22,840 nucleotides of DNA from positions 1 to 22,840 of the IMG/VR virus record IMGVR_UViG_3300045999_002198; one strand, given 5' to 3'. The translations under genes were made by a program, and so were the position numbers. Below, one piece after another: positions 1 through 8,205 of this stretch; position 1 is the stretch's first letter, and every line of letters begins with the position of its first letter. This DNA is from a virus. The notes under the pieces are model-generated. The model was not told the origin of the DNA. It saw nothing but the letters and a program-made list of their open reading frames with translations, and did not search any database.

Positions 1-1059
1 CGGCATATCACCACCTAATCCAGCAGTCTGCGCCCGCGGCGCTGGGCCACGCATATCCGCAAACTGCGCCTGTGGCCGTTGTACCGGATTAGGGGCCATC
101 GGTTGCTGTTGTGCCATTCCGCTGGCAGCCAGCGACGGTGCGTCAGCTTGCAGCGAGATGTTGTTGTTGCGGATTACATCCATAATCCCTTGTCGGGCTG
201 GCGGCGGGGCCAACGCTAACATCTGGTCAAGGTCGATCTGCGCCATGACGCCTGTCTGGACTGCGGAGTCAAGAATGGCTGGGACCATGTCGGGTGACAT
301 CCGGCCTGCGGTTGGCGTAGCCATGCGCCCGCCGTTGGTGGATGCCGGTGTATTCGACATACCCAAGCCTTCTTGCATTTGGCGGATATGGTCTTGCTGA
401 TATGGCGAAAGAGGTACGGACGCTTCAGGAACAACTAGTGCTTCGCCAAACTTACCTGTCCGCGCTGGGCCGGTCGGCGTCTGCGGTGCCACCGGCGTTC
501 TGGGTGCAGGCGCGGTCGGCGTGCCGCGCGGCGCTACTTCGCCAATAACTTCTGCCCGTGGGTCAAGGCCCCCCGCAGTAACGCTGGTCGTTTGACCTGT
601 GCGGTCATTAACCGCCACACTGGCAACCGGCGTCGCGTAAAGTTTATCTATTTCTTTGTCGGAGTCCATCATTAGACGCACTATCGTATCGCGCGTCCAT
701 TGCGATGCAGGCGGAATAAACTGATCGTAGCCCGGTATGCGGCTTACTAAGTCAGCGCGCACAGCTTCAGCAGCGGCGACATCGCCTTCCGCTATATCGC
801 CAACAGCGTTGCGAAACATCTCTAATGCTTGAACGGCATTATCTTGCTGCGCCTTAGTCAGTGCGGGGCCATGCAAATCTTTTTTGCGGCCTTCCTCTGC
901 CGTGGCGTAAGCCATCTCTTGTTGCGCCCGCTTCGCCTGAAGTTCAGCAGCTTCTTGTTGCCGTGTCGCGTTCATCATGTTGACAAATTTAGATGTTTGA
1001 GCAGCCGGATCAGGGAGCCTGAGCAAGTTTATTTTAGGCATTACCATTTGGTTGGGCAT
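1..1059 (-). CDS. Putative ejection/internal virion protein, C-terminus beyond window (partial)
   Basis: An open frame starts at ATG 1059 and stays open for 353 codons to the left edge, so its stop lies outside the window. The N-terminal third (about residues 20-75) is rich in Gln, Glu, Ala, Lys and Arg and probably helical. The middle (about residues 175-200) is a Pro/Thr/Ala-rich linker containing TPTAPAPRTPVAPQTPTGPA, and the rest is Met/Gln/Pro-rich and low in complexity. The start is 5 bases after the stop of the DNA-transfer protein, with GGGA upstream. In P22-like phages the genes after the gp7-type protein encode further ejection proteins (gp20, gp16), so position suggests an injected internal protein. 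I see no enzymatic motif in the visible part. The frame is certain; the role is inferred from context. Confidence 0.6.
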   Translation of the reverse strand, partial: MPNQMVMPKINLLRLPDPAAQTSKFVNMMNATRQQEAAELQAKRAQQEMAYATAEEGRKKDLHGPALTKAQQDNAVQALEMFRNAVGDIAEGDVAAAEAVRADLVSRIPGYDQFIPPASQWTRDTIVRLMMDSDKEIDKLYATPVASVAVNDRTGQTTSVTAGGLDPRAEVIGEVAPRGTPTAPAPRTPVAPQTPTGPARTGKFGEALVVPEASVPLSPYQQDHIRQMQEGLGMSNTPASTNGGRMATPTAGRMSPDMVPAILDSAVQTGVMAQIDLDQMLALAPPPARQGIMDVIRNNNISLQADAPSLAASGMAQQQPMAPNPVQRPQAQFADMRGPAPRAQTAGLGGDMP

Positions 1060-1063
1060 TTTC

Positions 1064-2971
1064 TTAAGTCCCTGTGCGAGTGGCGGGGGTACCGCGGCGG
1101 TAATAGTTTAGGATAGCATTGTTCATAGCTTGGTTACTGTAGTACCCCGCTACTTGACCAGCAGCGTTGTTAAACGCGTTTGCTTGGTTAGCAGCGTTAG
1201 CTGCCGCCGCGTTGCCAGCGGTTGTCGCCGCGTTGGCTCTCGCGTTGCCAACATTGTACGCAGCGGTTGCTCCAGCGTTTGCGACGTTCATAGCGCCCTG
1301 CTGCGCCGCCTGAGCGACGTTGTATGCGTTCTGCGCGGTATACTGGCCTTGGTTCTGTACAAGGTTTCCTTGTTGGTCGTAATAGGTTGAAGTGTTTCGG
1401 GTGTTGGCCGCACCGCGGTTTAGGATATTTGTGGATGTTGTCGCTGCGCGGTTTAGCGCGTTTCCAGCGGTTGCTTCGCCGCGGTTTAGGAGAAGATTAC
1501 CTGTTGCTGCGCCGCGGCTTGTAGCGATATTGCCAGTTGCCGCACCGCGGTTCGTAGCGTTTGTGGCGAGAGCCGAGCCGCGGTTTGTAGCGTTTGTGGC
1601 AAGGGCCGTACCGCGGTTTGTAGCGTTTGTGGCAAGTGCTGTGCCGCGGTTCGTAGCCAAGTTAGCTGATGCGGTTCCACGGTTTGTAGCAAGCGCACTT
1701 GTTGCCGCGCCGCGGTTTGTGGCAGTCGTAGCGGTTGCGTTTGCTCTGCCTAAAGCGTTTGCGGACGTAGCGTTTCCGCGCCCGATAGAGTTTGCAGATG
1801 TCGCCGCCGCCCGTGCCAAAGCGTTTGCCGCGCTGTTTGTGCCAAGTTGCCCCGCGGCGGTCGTCATAACATTTGACGCCCCTTGGCCCGCAGTTGACAA
1901 ACCACCAAGCGTATTAAGACGCGCAGTGCGTTCAGTCTGATAGCGGTTAAATGCGTTGTTGTATTCTTGGCTGGCTAAGTCTTGGCCGAACCGCTGAACA
2001 CCCCTTAGCGCGCCGCCTGACAAAGTACCGCCCCGCGCAGATGCGCTGCGCTCAAGCAACCGCATACCTTCCGCTTGACGGAACGCATAACCGGGGTCTT
2101 GTTCAAACTGATCTGTACCAAAAGAGCGCGCGTACTGGCCGTAATCAGCAGCGTTGGTATCGCCGCCGAGGCCCATAAGCTGCATAATTTGCTGCTGGGC
2201 AGTAAGGCCGCTTCTTATATACGGGTCTTGAAAGCCTGCTTGCCGACCGTAAGCCTGTTCGTATGCGTCTTGAGCGGTAGTATAGCCCCTGTCAGCGGCA
2301 GCTTGCGCCTCAGTGTAGCCCCTGTCAGTCGCAGCTTGGGATGCATCATAACCCCTATCATACGCAGTTTGGGCGGTGTCAAAACCCCTATTCGTATCAG
2401 TTAAAGCGGTGTTATAACCAGTGTCAACGGCGGCTTGAGCGGTATTGTAGCCTGTATTAAGTGCGTTTCCTGCGGCGTCATAACCTGTATTAAGCGCGTT
2501 TGCAGCCGTATTGTAGCCGGTTTCGTATTCGGTGCGGGCGGTGTCGTAACCCCGGTTGGTGTCGGTTAAAGCAGTGTTAAAGCCCGCGTCACTCGCGGCT
2601 TGAGCGCCAGTATATGACGCATCATATGCGGCTTGAGCGGCGTCGAAGCCTGTATCAGCGGCGCGCTGCGCGTTGGTAAATGTCTGATCGTCCGTGCCGC
2701 GCTGCTCGTTATAGCGCGCGCGCTCAAAATCGGCTGCCGCCCTAGTCGCAGCGTCTTGTGCAGTTTGTGCTATCTGCGCCGCTTCGCGTGCGGCTGCAAT
2801 AGCTTCAGCCGATCCGGTTCTCGCTGCTTCTAAAGCCAGCGCCGCCGCGCGCTCCTGCGCGTCTGCCGCTGTGTTAGCCGCTCGTGTTTGTGCGCGCGCC
2901 GCGCTGCTGCTGGCGGCGGCGGTTGCCGCGCCGCCGACAACTGCTGCCCCAATTACTGCTGCTGCGACCAT
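1064..2971 (-). CDS. DNA-transfer/ejection protein with two hendecad repeat arrays
   Basis: A 635-residue protein from ATG 2971. This start lies one base after the GNAT stop, with GGGGA 5 bases upstream. A TTG four codons earlier (2983) would overlap the GNAT gene and is less likely. The first 25 residues are Ala/Val/Gly-rich and hydrophobic. Residues 106-237 are twelve copies of an 11-residue repeat of the form [DN]-x-G-[YF]-x-x-A. Residues about 248-370 are a non-repetitive core (DPYIRSGLTAQQQ; FEQDPGYAFRQAEGMRLLERSA; RGGTLSGGALRGVQRFGQDLA) resembling proteins annotated as phage DNA-transfer protein p32 / P22 gp7-like. Residues about 378-520 are thirteen further 11-residue units with Arg at every eleventh position (mostly NRG). 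The C-terminus is Asn/Ala-rich. It probably travels in the head and is ejected with the DNA. Family assignment rests on the core and on its position in the tail module. Confidence 0.7.
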   Translation of the reverse strand: MVAAAVIGAAVVGGAATAAASSSAARAQTRAANTAADAQERAAALALEAARTGSAEAIAAAREAAQIAQTAQDAATRAAADFERARYNEQRGTDDQTFTNAQRAADTGFDAAQAAYDASYTGAQAASDAGFNTALTDTNRGYDTARTEYETGYNTAANALNTGYDAAGNALNTGYNTAQAAVDTGYNTALTDTNRGFDTAQTAYDRGYDASQAATDRGYTEAQAAADRGYTTAQDAYEQAYGRQAGFQDPYIRSGLTAQQQIMQLMGLGGDTNAADYGQYARSFGTDQFEQDPGYAFRQAEGMRLLERSASARGGTLSGGALRGVQRFGQDLASQEYNNAFNRYQTERTARLNTLGGLSTAGQGASNVMTTAAGQLGTNSAANALARAAATSANSIGRGNATSANALGRANATATTATNRGAATSALATNRGTASANLATNRGTALATNATNRGTALATNATNRGSALATNATNRGAATGNIATSRGAATGNLLLNRGEATAGNALNRAATTSTNILNRGAANTRNTSTYYDQQGNLVQNQGQYTAQNAYNVAQAAQQGAMNVANAGATAAYNVGNARANAATTAGNAAAANAANQANAFNNAAGQVAGYYSNQAMNNAILNYYRRGTPATRTGT

Positions 2972-2972
2972 G

Positions 2973-3428
2973 CTATTCCCCAATCCACTTGCTGTAGTAT
3001 GTCTCTACAGGTTCCATTTTCAAAAACTTAAACAGCCGTGAAGCGTCTTTGTGAAGTTTGGAGCCGTAAAAAATACGATGTACGCCTCGCCTTTTAGCTT
3101 CTTTTTCAACTAAACGAAAGAGTTTTACGCCACTAAATCCACCACGCACATCTGGGTGCGTCCAAAAGATGTCCATCGTCAGCGTTAGGCACGTCTGATA
3201 GTGAAGCCCCGGCGCGATAAAACCGATGAAATACCCTACTAAACGGCCAGTTTCGCGCAGCGTCACCACTAGCACTTGCCCCGCGGCATCTCTCGCGTCG
3301 TAGACATCGTACTTCGGATCAAGCGGCACTTTATCTTTGTTGAGGGCCAATTCTTCCCAGTGCAAAGGCAACAACGGTTGCGCTTCTTGGATAAATGGAC
3401 CCCATTCTTCAACTTGTGCCGTGATCAT
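2973..3428 (-). CDS. GNAT-family N-acetyltransferase
   Basis: A 151-residue protein with the GNAT fold layout: a beta strand with RETGRLVGYFIGF (about 58-70), a strand LTLTMDIFWTHPDV (81-94), and acetyl-CoA-binding motif A at about 91-115 (HPDVRGGFSGVKLFRLVEKEA), followed by the helix and YGSKLHKDASRLFKFLKMEP. The R-G-G-F-S-G stretch fits the pyrophosphate-binding loop (Q/R-x-x-G-x-G/A). The family transfers acetyl groups from acetyl-CoA to amines; this substrate is unknown. The ATG overlaps the stop of the dioxygenase gene upstream by one base (TAATG), so the two are translationally coupled. It may modify a virion or host protein. Similar small GNAT proteins occur among phage structural genes. 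The family call is good, the role open. Confidence 0.75.
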   Translation of the reverse strand: MITAQVEEWGPFIQEAQPLLPLHWEELALNKDKVPLDPKYDVYDARDAAGQVLVVTLRETGRLVGYFIGFIAPGLHYQTCLTLTMDIFWTHPDVRGGFSGVKLFRLVEKEAKRRGVHRIFYGSKLHKDASRLFKFLKMEPVETYYSKWIGE

Positions 3429-3970
3429 TATGCGCTCCTGATATCTACGATACAGACTATCCTATCATCTGCGCTGTTATTTACAACAGAATGTGTTACG
3501 CGATTGTTGATCCACCAGATTTCGCCTGCCCGAAAGTTGACGGTTTCGTCGTCGCTATGAAACAGCGCGCCGGGGAGCGACTGAAGCGCAATCTGATAGC
3601 GGGTGTAAAACTCCGCGGGGGCGCCGCCATCAACGTGCGGGCTAATAACGCCGCCCGGCGGCAGTTTAGTGATGATGCAGCGACCAAGCTGAACGCCATT
3701 GACGCGGTGAATTAGGTCTAGCACCATGCGGCGCATCGCCGGCAGCCGCGTCCACGCTGGGTATTCTACAGTCTGGATGTCGTTGACAACAGCCTCTGGC
3801 GTCTCAGGGATTTCATTAAACCACAGCCAAATGTCGCTTACTTCCGCATGGGCGGTGTCAGGATGGCTGGTGCGGAGCGTGTTCTGGTCCCACAACTCTG
3901 GCTGCGTAATCAACTCCCGCAAAACAGAAGCAGTATGTATCCCGTCAGCAATGCGTAGAAAGTTCTTCAT
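3428..3970 (-). CDS. Aspartyl/asparaginyl beta-hydroxylase-like Fe(II)/2-oxoglutarate dioxygenase
   Basis: A 180-residue protein whose C-terminal half matches the Asp/Asn beta-hydroxylase type of double-stranded beta-helix dioxygenase. LPPGGVISPHVDGG carries the first metal ligand, His112 (with Asp114 in an HxD arrangement). FHSDDETVNFRAGEIWWINNRVTHSV carries the second His (His160), and ten residues later Arg170 fits the 2-oxoglutarate-binding Arg. The enzyme family hydroxylates Asp or Asn side chains using O2, Fe(II) and 2-oxoglutarate. The gene is coupled on both sides by TAATG overlaps, to the 112-residue protein upstream and the GNAT downstream, inside the virion operon. A substrate among the phage tail or capsid proteins, or a host target, is possible but not shown. 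All expected ligand residues appear present, so it is probably active. Confidence 0.75.
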   Translation of the reverse strand: MKNFLRIADGIHTASVLRELITQPELWDQNTLRTSHPDTAHAEVSDIWLWFNEIPETPEAVVNDIQTVEYPAWTRLPAMRRMVLDLIHRVNGVQLGRCIITKLPPGGVISPHVDGGAPAEFYTRYQIALQSLPGALFHSDDETVNFRAGEIWWINNRVTHSVVNNSADDRIVCIVDIRSA

Positions 3971-4308
3971 TAGCTAATCTCGCGGCCAGACGCGCGCAGA
4001 TTGACTGCTGCTGCTGACGACGCAAGTGTTGATACAAACCCGCCGGGCGGCAGGATGTGGCCTACGATTTCTGGAAAGGTGTACGTCTCGCCGGGTTGCA
4101 GCGTCCGCGTCTTGACGATCAAGTTGTCGTTTCCTGTACCGGCGCCTACCGCTGCCAAGTTGACGCTTACGGTAACCATGCCGCTGCTGAAGTTGGTGGC
4201 GGTAAACTTGTCAATGATAGTTGTGGTGCTGCTTGGCGACACATACTGCGTTGTCTGCGCGTTTTCCATATTTTTGGCGGGGATGATGTTTGCTGCGATA
4301 ATCGGCAT
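3970..4308 (-). CDS. Small structural protein of unknown function (112 aa)
   Basis: A 112-residue Ser/Thr/Ala/Val-rich, probably all-beta protein. It has no transmembrane segment or catalytic motif that I can see. The pattern TTTIIDKFTATNFSSGMVTVSVNL followed by LQPGETYTFPEIVGHILPPGGFVSTLAS is that of an immunoglobulin-like or beta-sandwich domain of a type often found in phage virion proteins. It lies between the tail protein (12-base gap) and the dioxygenase (TAATG overlap). A virion accessory or tail role is inferred from position only. Confidence 0.6.
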   Translation of the reverse strand: MPIIAANIIPAKNMENAQTTQYVSPSSTTTIIDKFTATNFSSGMVTVSVNLAAVGAGTGNDNLIVKTRTLQPGETYTFPEIVGHILPPGGFVSTLASSAAAVNLRASGREIS

Positions 4309-4320
4309 GGGCCTATCCTA

Positions 4321-5109
4321 TCAGGTTACGTTGCCAGTTACATAGAACACGTCGGTGCCAACGCACAATACCGAAGCTACGCCGTAAGCAGCGATGGTGC
4401 GGCTGCCGGTGGTAGCCGTGCCGCCGAGCCGCAACGTCGTGCCGGCGCCTTGCGTCAACGTGACGGAACTGCCGCTGCTGTTGACAACGAGAAATTCGTT
4501 ACCGGCGCTGAACACGCCAGACGGGATTGTGGTGGTGGCTGAAACAAACAAGTGTTTGCCCACATCCGACACCGTAGCAGTTGTGTTAAGGCTCTGGGGG
4601 TAGCTGCGGTAGCCGATGGTGTACGCCGTGCCTGCGGGATCGTTAATAGTCGATACCGATGCCAAACCTGTGATGGTCTTGTTTGTCAGCGTCTGGGTGG
4701 CCGTCAGATAAACGCCGTTCGTAACCGTGCCAGCGTTGCCAGATACGTTGCCGGTAATGTTGCCAGTAAACGTAACGCCGTCGATTGTGCCGCCGGTGAT
4801 AGCCACGTTGTTGGAGTTTTGGCTGGCGATGGTGCCGTAGGTCGCAATGTTGTCAACGGTCCATTGCAGTTCGTCAGTAGCGTTTTTCAGGACTACTTTG
4901 TAGCTGGTGGCCGTAGCGAACCACAGGTTGCACTCGCCGCGGGAGTCCAGAATGACTGGGTTGGTGTTCGGCGTTGTCGCCGACGCGTCAGTATACGTTG
5001 TCAGCGGCGATGACGTACCGGCTGCGTAGGTAAAGACCTTACCGCCAACCAGCGGAGTGCCGCTGGCGTCGAAGAATTGTGCTTTAGGTTGTGGAGCAAG
5101 AACAGCCAT
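4321..5109 (-). CDS. Tail fibre/tail protein with head-binding-like N-terminal domain
   Basis: A 262-residue protein. Residues 1 to about 95 (PKAQFFDASGTPLVGGKVFTY; SSPLTTYTDASATTPNTNPV; DSRGECNLWF; YKVVLKNATDELQWTVDNI) form a module I recognise from the N-terminus of many podovirus and siphovirus tail fibres and tailspikes, where it anchors the fibre to the particle. Residues about 100-155 are Gly/Thr/Asn repeats (ITGGTIDGVTFTGNITGNVSG; TQTLTNKTITG) typical of beta-helical fibre shafts. The C-terminus (about 165-262) looks like a short beta-rich tip. There is no obvious depolymerase catalytic site. It is short for a tailspike and may be an adaptor or a short fibre. Confidence 0.7.
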   Translation of the reverse strand: MAVLAPQPKAQFFDASGTPLVGGKVFTYAAGTSSPLTTYTDASATTPNTNPVILDSRGECNLWFATATSYKVVLKNATDELQWTVDNIATYGTIASQNSNNVAITGGTIDGVTFTGNITGNVSGNAGTVTNGVYLTATQTLTNKTITGLASVSTINDPAGTAYTIGYRSYPQSLNTTATVSDVGKHLFVSATTTIPSGVFSAGNEFLVVNSSGSSVTLTQGAGTTLRLGGTATTGSRTIAAYGVASVLCVGTDVFYVTGNVT

Positions 5110-5118
5110 GATCAGACC

Positions 5119-5766
5119 TCAATTAATGTTATCAGTTACCGTCAGGATGACGGACGGAATTGCGGGGACAGGGGCAACAGCGCCCAATGCTTGAATTTGA
5201 CAGCCTGTATCATCTGTAGACCAAACCAGTTCAAAATAATCACCTGCGTTTAACTCTATCACAAAGTTCCATGCAGCGACAACTGCTGCGTCGCTTCCGG
5301 CCAAAGTTACTTTTGTTGCCGAGTTTGCCGCGTCCGCACCATTTACTCTATACCAGATATAAACGTGTTTGGCGCTACTAGACGCTTTGACAAGCTGCAC
5401 CGAAAATTGAAAGTTGTACGTGCCTAGCCGATCTACATACACACGCGACGTAGGCGTGCCGATGTAGACGCCGTCAGTTATGCTTGTTGAATTAATCGTG
5501 ACCGGATACGCCGTATTGATGGCTGCGGCTGTCTGCGTGGATGTGTCGTAGAACACACCGTGACGTTTAGCATCGACCTGCGGCGTGTACGCCGGCGCCA
5601 AGTCTTGCCCAAAAGATGAACTTGCCGCCGAGTTAGCTTGGCCGCCGCCCGTTATAGTAAAGACGTTAAATAAAAACCTATACCATTCGCGCGACACCCT
5701 ACCGTCCGCGCCTTCAGTAATTGGCACGCGAGACGCGGGGATGCGAGTGAGTTGGTCGTTAGGCAT
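5119..5766 (-). CDS. Virion protein with C1q/TNF-like jelly-roll C-terminus (putative)
   Basis: A 215-residue protein whose N-terminus (IPASRVPITEGADGRVSREWYRFLFNVF) resembles a short motif seen at the start of phage structural proteins encoded beside tail genes. From about residue 85 the sequence alternates short hydrophobic strands (VYVDRLGTYNFQFSVQLVKASS; KHVYIWYRVNGADAANSATKVTL; WNFVIELNAGDYFELVWSTDD). This is the pattern of a C1q/TNF-like jelly roll, a common trimeric receptor-binding fold. The ATG overlaps the end of the gp10-like gene by 8 bases. Role as a tail or surface protein is inferred from fold pattern and position. Confidence 0.6.
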   Translation of the reverse strand: MPNDQLTRIPASRVPITEGADGRVSREWYRFLFNVFTITGGGQANSAASSSFGQDLAPAYTPQVDAKRHGVFYDTSTQTAAAINTAYPVTINSTSITDGVYIGTPTSRVYVDRLGTYNFQFSVQLVKASSSAKHVYIWYRVNGADAANSATKVTLAGSDAAVVAAWNFVIELNAGDYFELVWSTDDTGCQIQALGAVAPVPAIPSVILTVTDNIN

Positions 5767-7291
5767 TCGTGCCGCTCAACAGCAGTTCAGCGCCAGTAAG
5801 GTAGATGCGTACAGGGTCACTGCCGGACAATTCGTAGACGCGGTCGCGCAGCTTTAGTGTCATGCCGAGCCGCCGCCACATAACGCGGGTGCCAGTTGCG
5901 CCGATCTTGCCCATAGACGCCCAATGCTCGTTGGAATAAGTATGGCCGCCATCGTCGGACCAGCGAAGCATAACTTGCGGGTCGCTTCCTTGGCCGTTGT
6001 TCAGGCCAACGCCCGTTTCGCACTCAAGTTGCAAACTGTGGTTTGCAGTACGTTTAAGATTGTTTTGGCCTGTCGGCAGCGCGCGCCACGACCGCAGCCA
6101 ACGCTGGGCTATCCCGTTGTCCTCGAAAACATTTAGTTCAAACGTGTAAATGTTTCCGTTAGCGTAATCGCCGACAATGATGTTGCCTTGGAAGTTGCAC
6201 TGGCAGTTGCTGCGGTGGCGCGAGAACACGCCACTAACGCCGGAAGGTTCAAGGGCGGCGGCGGTATAAAATGCTTCATTGTAGTACGCTTCCCGATAAA
6301 ACGCACCTTCCACCGGCGCGATAGCTGCGTAAGAAGACCGCTGGTGCCATGCGCCAGTTGAAGCGTCGAACACCCATGTCTCATCGGCGGATGGGAACGA
6401 CAGCACATAGAACGCATGACCGTCCTGCTGGTAGGTGTAGCCAACCGCGTCGCTCATGTTCAGATAGTTTTGGATGCGCCATTCAATCGCGTGCGTAGAA
6501 ATACGCTGCGCGTTATATCCAGCGGCCCTGTAGATGATACCTTGACCGCGGGCGTCGGCGCCCAGCCAGAACACGGTGTTATCCATCTTGGCGATGGAGT
6601 GCGGCGCGGCGCAACCGATTTCGTTAAACGCACCTTGGATCGGCGAAAGCGGGAAGTCTAAACCGCCGGAGTTGTACCACACTTCGGTGGAGTCAGTACC
6701 AAAAATCCAACATTCGCGGTGGTCTACCAGCAAACCGACAACGCCGTCAGGGCTGCCTTCGGCGCTGGCAAACTCTAACGGGTCAATTTCAAAACCATCA
6801 AAAAGCTGCGTCACCCAAATTCTTTGGCTGCTGGGTTCGTTGAACACGAAATAGCCGTCCAAATAGCCAACAGTGACCGCGCCCGGAAAGTCTGGATCGG
6901 TAATTTGTTGGAATACGTCGATTGACTCGTCGTAAATATACGAGTCGGGATTGCAGGCGAAAAATATCTGCGTGCCGTTGTCGGCAATAGATACAGGGCC
7001 AGTGCCGGTTACGTCGCCTAGCTTGACAGGTGTGCCGTTCAGGCTGGACAGCTTATAAACTTCAAAGCCGGACACGACATAGAAGTCATCGCCGCGTGTC
7101 TGGTGCGCCCACAACCCGCGGATCGGGCCTGTACCAATGGTGTTTTGTGTTAATAGACCGGGGCAGCGCTGTAAAAACGCAGGCTCCATGCCGCCTTCTG
7201 GTACGGCTTCAGGAAACAAGTTTATCATGCGTGCGTCGGCAGCGTTTACCGAGCGGGCCACATACGCGCTGCCCAGTATGGGCGTCTTCAT
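5759..7291 (-). CDS. Packaged DNA stabilisation protein, P22 gp10-like
   Basis: A 510-residue protein (P22 gp10 is about 470). The N-terminus MKTPILGSAYVARSVNAADARMINLFPE and the series of beta-propeller-like strands (FYVVSGFEVYKLSS; VSIADNGTQIFFAC; VTVGYLDGYFVFNEP; VGLLVDHRECWIFGTDSTEVWYN; NTVFWLGADARGQGIIY) fit the phage stabilisation protein family. In P22, gp10 binds gp4 at the portal vertex, closes the filled head and forms the tail hub. The ATG overlaps the gp4-like stop by one base (TAATG), the same gene order as in P22-type phages. An extra C-terminal portion (about 400-510) with GQRW-type and LRWSDDGGHTYS motifs resembles sialidase/Asp-box-like repeats. Confidence 0.8.
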   Translation of the reverse strand: MKTPILGSAYVARSVNAADARMINLFPEAVPEGGMEPAFLQRCPGLLTQNTIGTGPIRGLWAHQTRGDDFYVVSGFEVYKLSSLNGTPVKLGDVTGTGPVSIADNGTQIFFACNPDSYIYDESIDVFQQITDPDFPGAVTVGYLDGYFVFNEPSSQRIWVTQLFDGFEIDPLEFASAEGSPDGVVGLLVDHRECWIFGTDSTEVWYNSGGLDFPLSPIQGAFNEIGCAAPHSIAKMDNTVFWLGADARGQGIIYRAAGYNAQRISTHAIEWRIQNYLNMSDAVGYTYQQDGHAFYVLSFPSADETWVFDASTGAWHQRSSYAAIAPVEGAFYREAYYNEAFYTAAALEPSGVSGVFSRHRSNCQCNFQGNIIVGDYANGNIYTFELNVFEDNGIAQRWLRSWRALPTGQNNLKRTANHSLQLECETGVGLNNGQGSDPQVMLRWSDDGGHTYSNEHWASMGKIGATGTRVMWRRLGMTLKLRDRVYELSGSDPVRIYLTGAELLLSGTNA

Positions 7292-8001
7292 TAGTAGTTT
7301 CCTGCGAAGATGTTATACCGCTGGCGCGTAGCTACAAGGCTGTACGGCATTGACATGATGTCGTCTGGATTGTTGATGCGCTTCAGGTTGCGCTTGGATG
7401 TCATGGCAATACGCTGAACTTGCGGGGCAGGCTCAACACCAAACTCAGGCGCTAGTTCGCACGCTAGGTTATACCGGAACGCACGCAGATAGCCGGGCGG
7501 GAAATGCAGAACTGTGTCAAGCGTCGCCGGCTGCGTCAGTTCTTCAACCGAAATAAAATGCCATTCCAATGCGCGCGTAGGGCGCGGGTAGATGTACATT
7601 TCAATGTCAGGGAACGTCATGTTGACGAAGATGACTTGCGGGAATGTAGACGTTACCGTCTTAACCGCGATGCCGTTATACTGCTGCTGGTTAATGAATT
7701 TTATGCCGTAGCTAACGCCAGTGCCGGGGTCGCGGAAATACGTCGAGTCGTCAAGCAGCACGGGGCGGTTGCCGACAAAGTCGCCGCTAGGGCCGAGCGT
7801 GCGCGACAGTTCGCCGGCAGGCCATGTGAATATTTGGTCTTGTGTGGCGTAGACAGACAGGCGCTCAGTGTTCCAGCTATCAATCATCTGATCCATAGCG
7901 CGCAGGGCGTCTTGAGACGTTTCAGCCGATGGAACTTCGCCTTCTGCCAGAACGCCTAGAAGCCTAAGCGAACCGTTGATTATGTCGCCCGCTGTTTCCA
8001 T
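7291..8001 (-). CDS. Head completion/tail accessory factor, P22 gp4-like
   Basis: A 236-residue protein with the N-terminal pattern of gp4-type adaptors: GDIINGSLRLLGVLAEGEVPSAETSQDALRAMDQMIDSWNTERL (about 5-48), a helical bundle typical of head-completion proteins. The middle part (about 60-160) is beta-rich, and the C-terminal helices (LRAFRYNLACELAPEFGV; QVQRIAMTSKRNLKRINN) follow. It is longer than P22 gp4 (166 residues). In P22 this protein binds the portal after packaging and receives gp10. The gp10-like gene follows directly with a TAATG overlap. The family call is based on pattern and gene order. Confidence 0.75.
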   Translation of the reverse strand: METAGDIINGSLRLLGVLAEGEVPSAETSQDALRAMDQMIDSWNTERLSVYATQDQIFTWPAGELSRTLGPSGDFVGNRPVLLDDSTYFRDPGTGVSYGIKFINQQQYNGIAVKTVTSTFPQVIFVNMTFPDIEMYIYPRPTRALEWHFISVEELTQPATLDTVLHFPPGYLRAFRYNLACELAPEFGVEPAPQVQRIAMTSKRNLKRINNPDDIMSMPYSLVATRQRYNIFAGNY

Positions 8002-8004
8002 CGT

Positions 8005-8184
8005 TTAGTCTTCCTGCGTTGTGCGGCGACGACTAGTGCGCGCCGGCATTTCGTTCACTGTAGCACTTACAGGCTCGTCAGGATAGTATCTTTCCCATCC
8101 ATAGTCTTCGTCGCAGCGTGCTTCTTCTTCTGAAATAGCTACTTTTGCGCCGTGGCGGGGGTGAACGAGATAGATAACGGCCAT
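8005..8184 (-). CDS. Small protein of unknown function (59 aa)
   Basis: A 59-residue protein starting at ATG 8184, with GAAAGA upstream. A 15-codon extension upstream (to 8229) would run through the strong hairpin at 8206-8229, so the internal ATG is preferred. The start MAVIYLVHPRHGAKVAIS is followed by acidic EEEARCDEDYGWERYYPDEP and a basic end, TSRRRTTQED. I recognise similar short proteins next to gp4-like genes in phage genomes, but I know no function for them. Its place between structural genes suggests a minor virion or assembly protein. Confidence 0.6.
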   Translation of the reverse strand: MAVIYLVHPRHGAKVAISEEEARCDEDYGWERYYPDEPVSATVNEMPARTSRRRTTQED

Positions 8185-8205
8185 AAAATTATCTTTCAGA
8201 ATAGC

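Noticed and set aside
1392-1940. A 182-codon plus-strand frame with repeated R-F-V-A units.
   Set aside because: It is the antisense of the 33-base repeats of the DNA-transfer protein; periodic sequence keeps all frames open.
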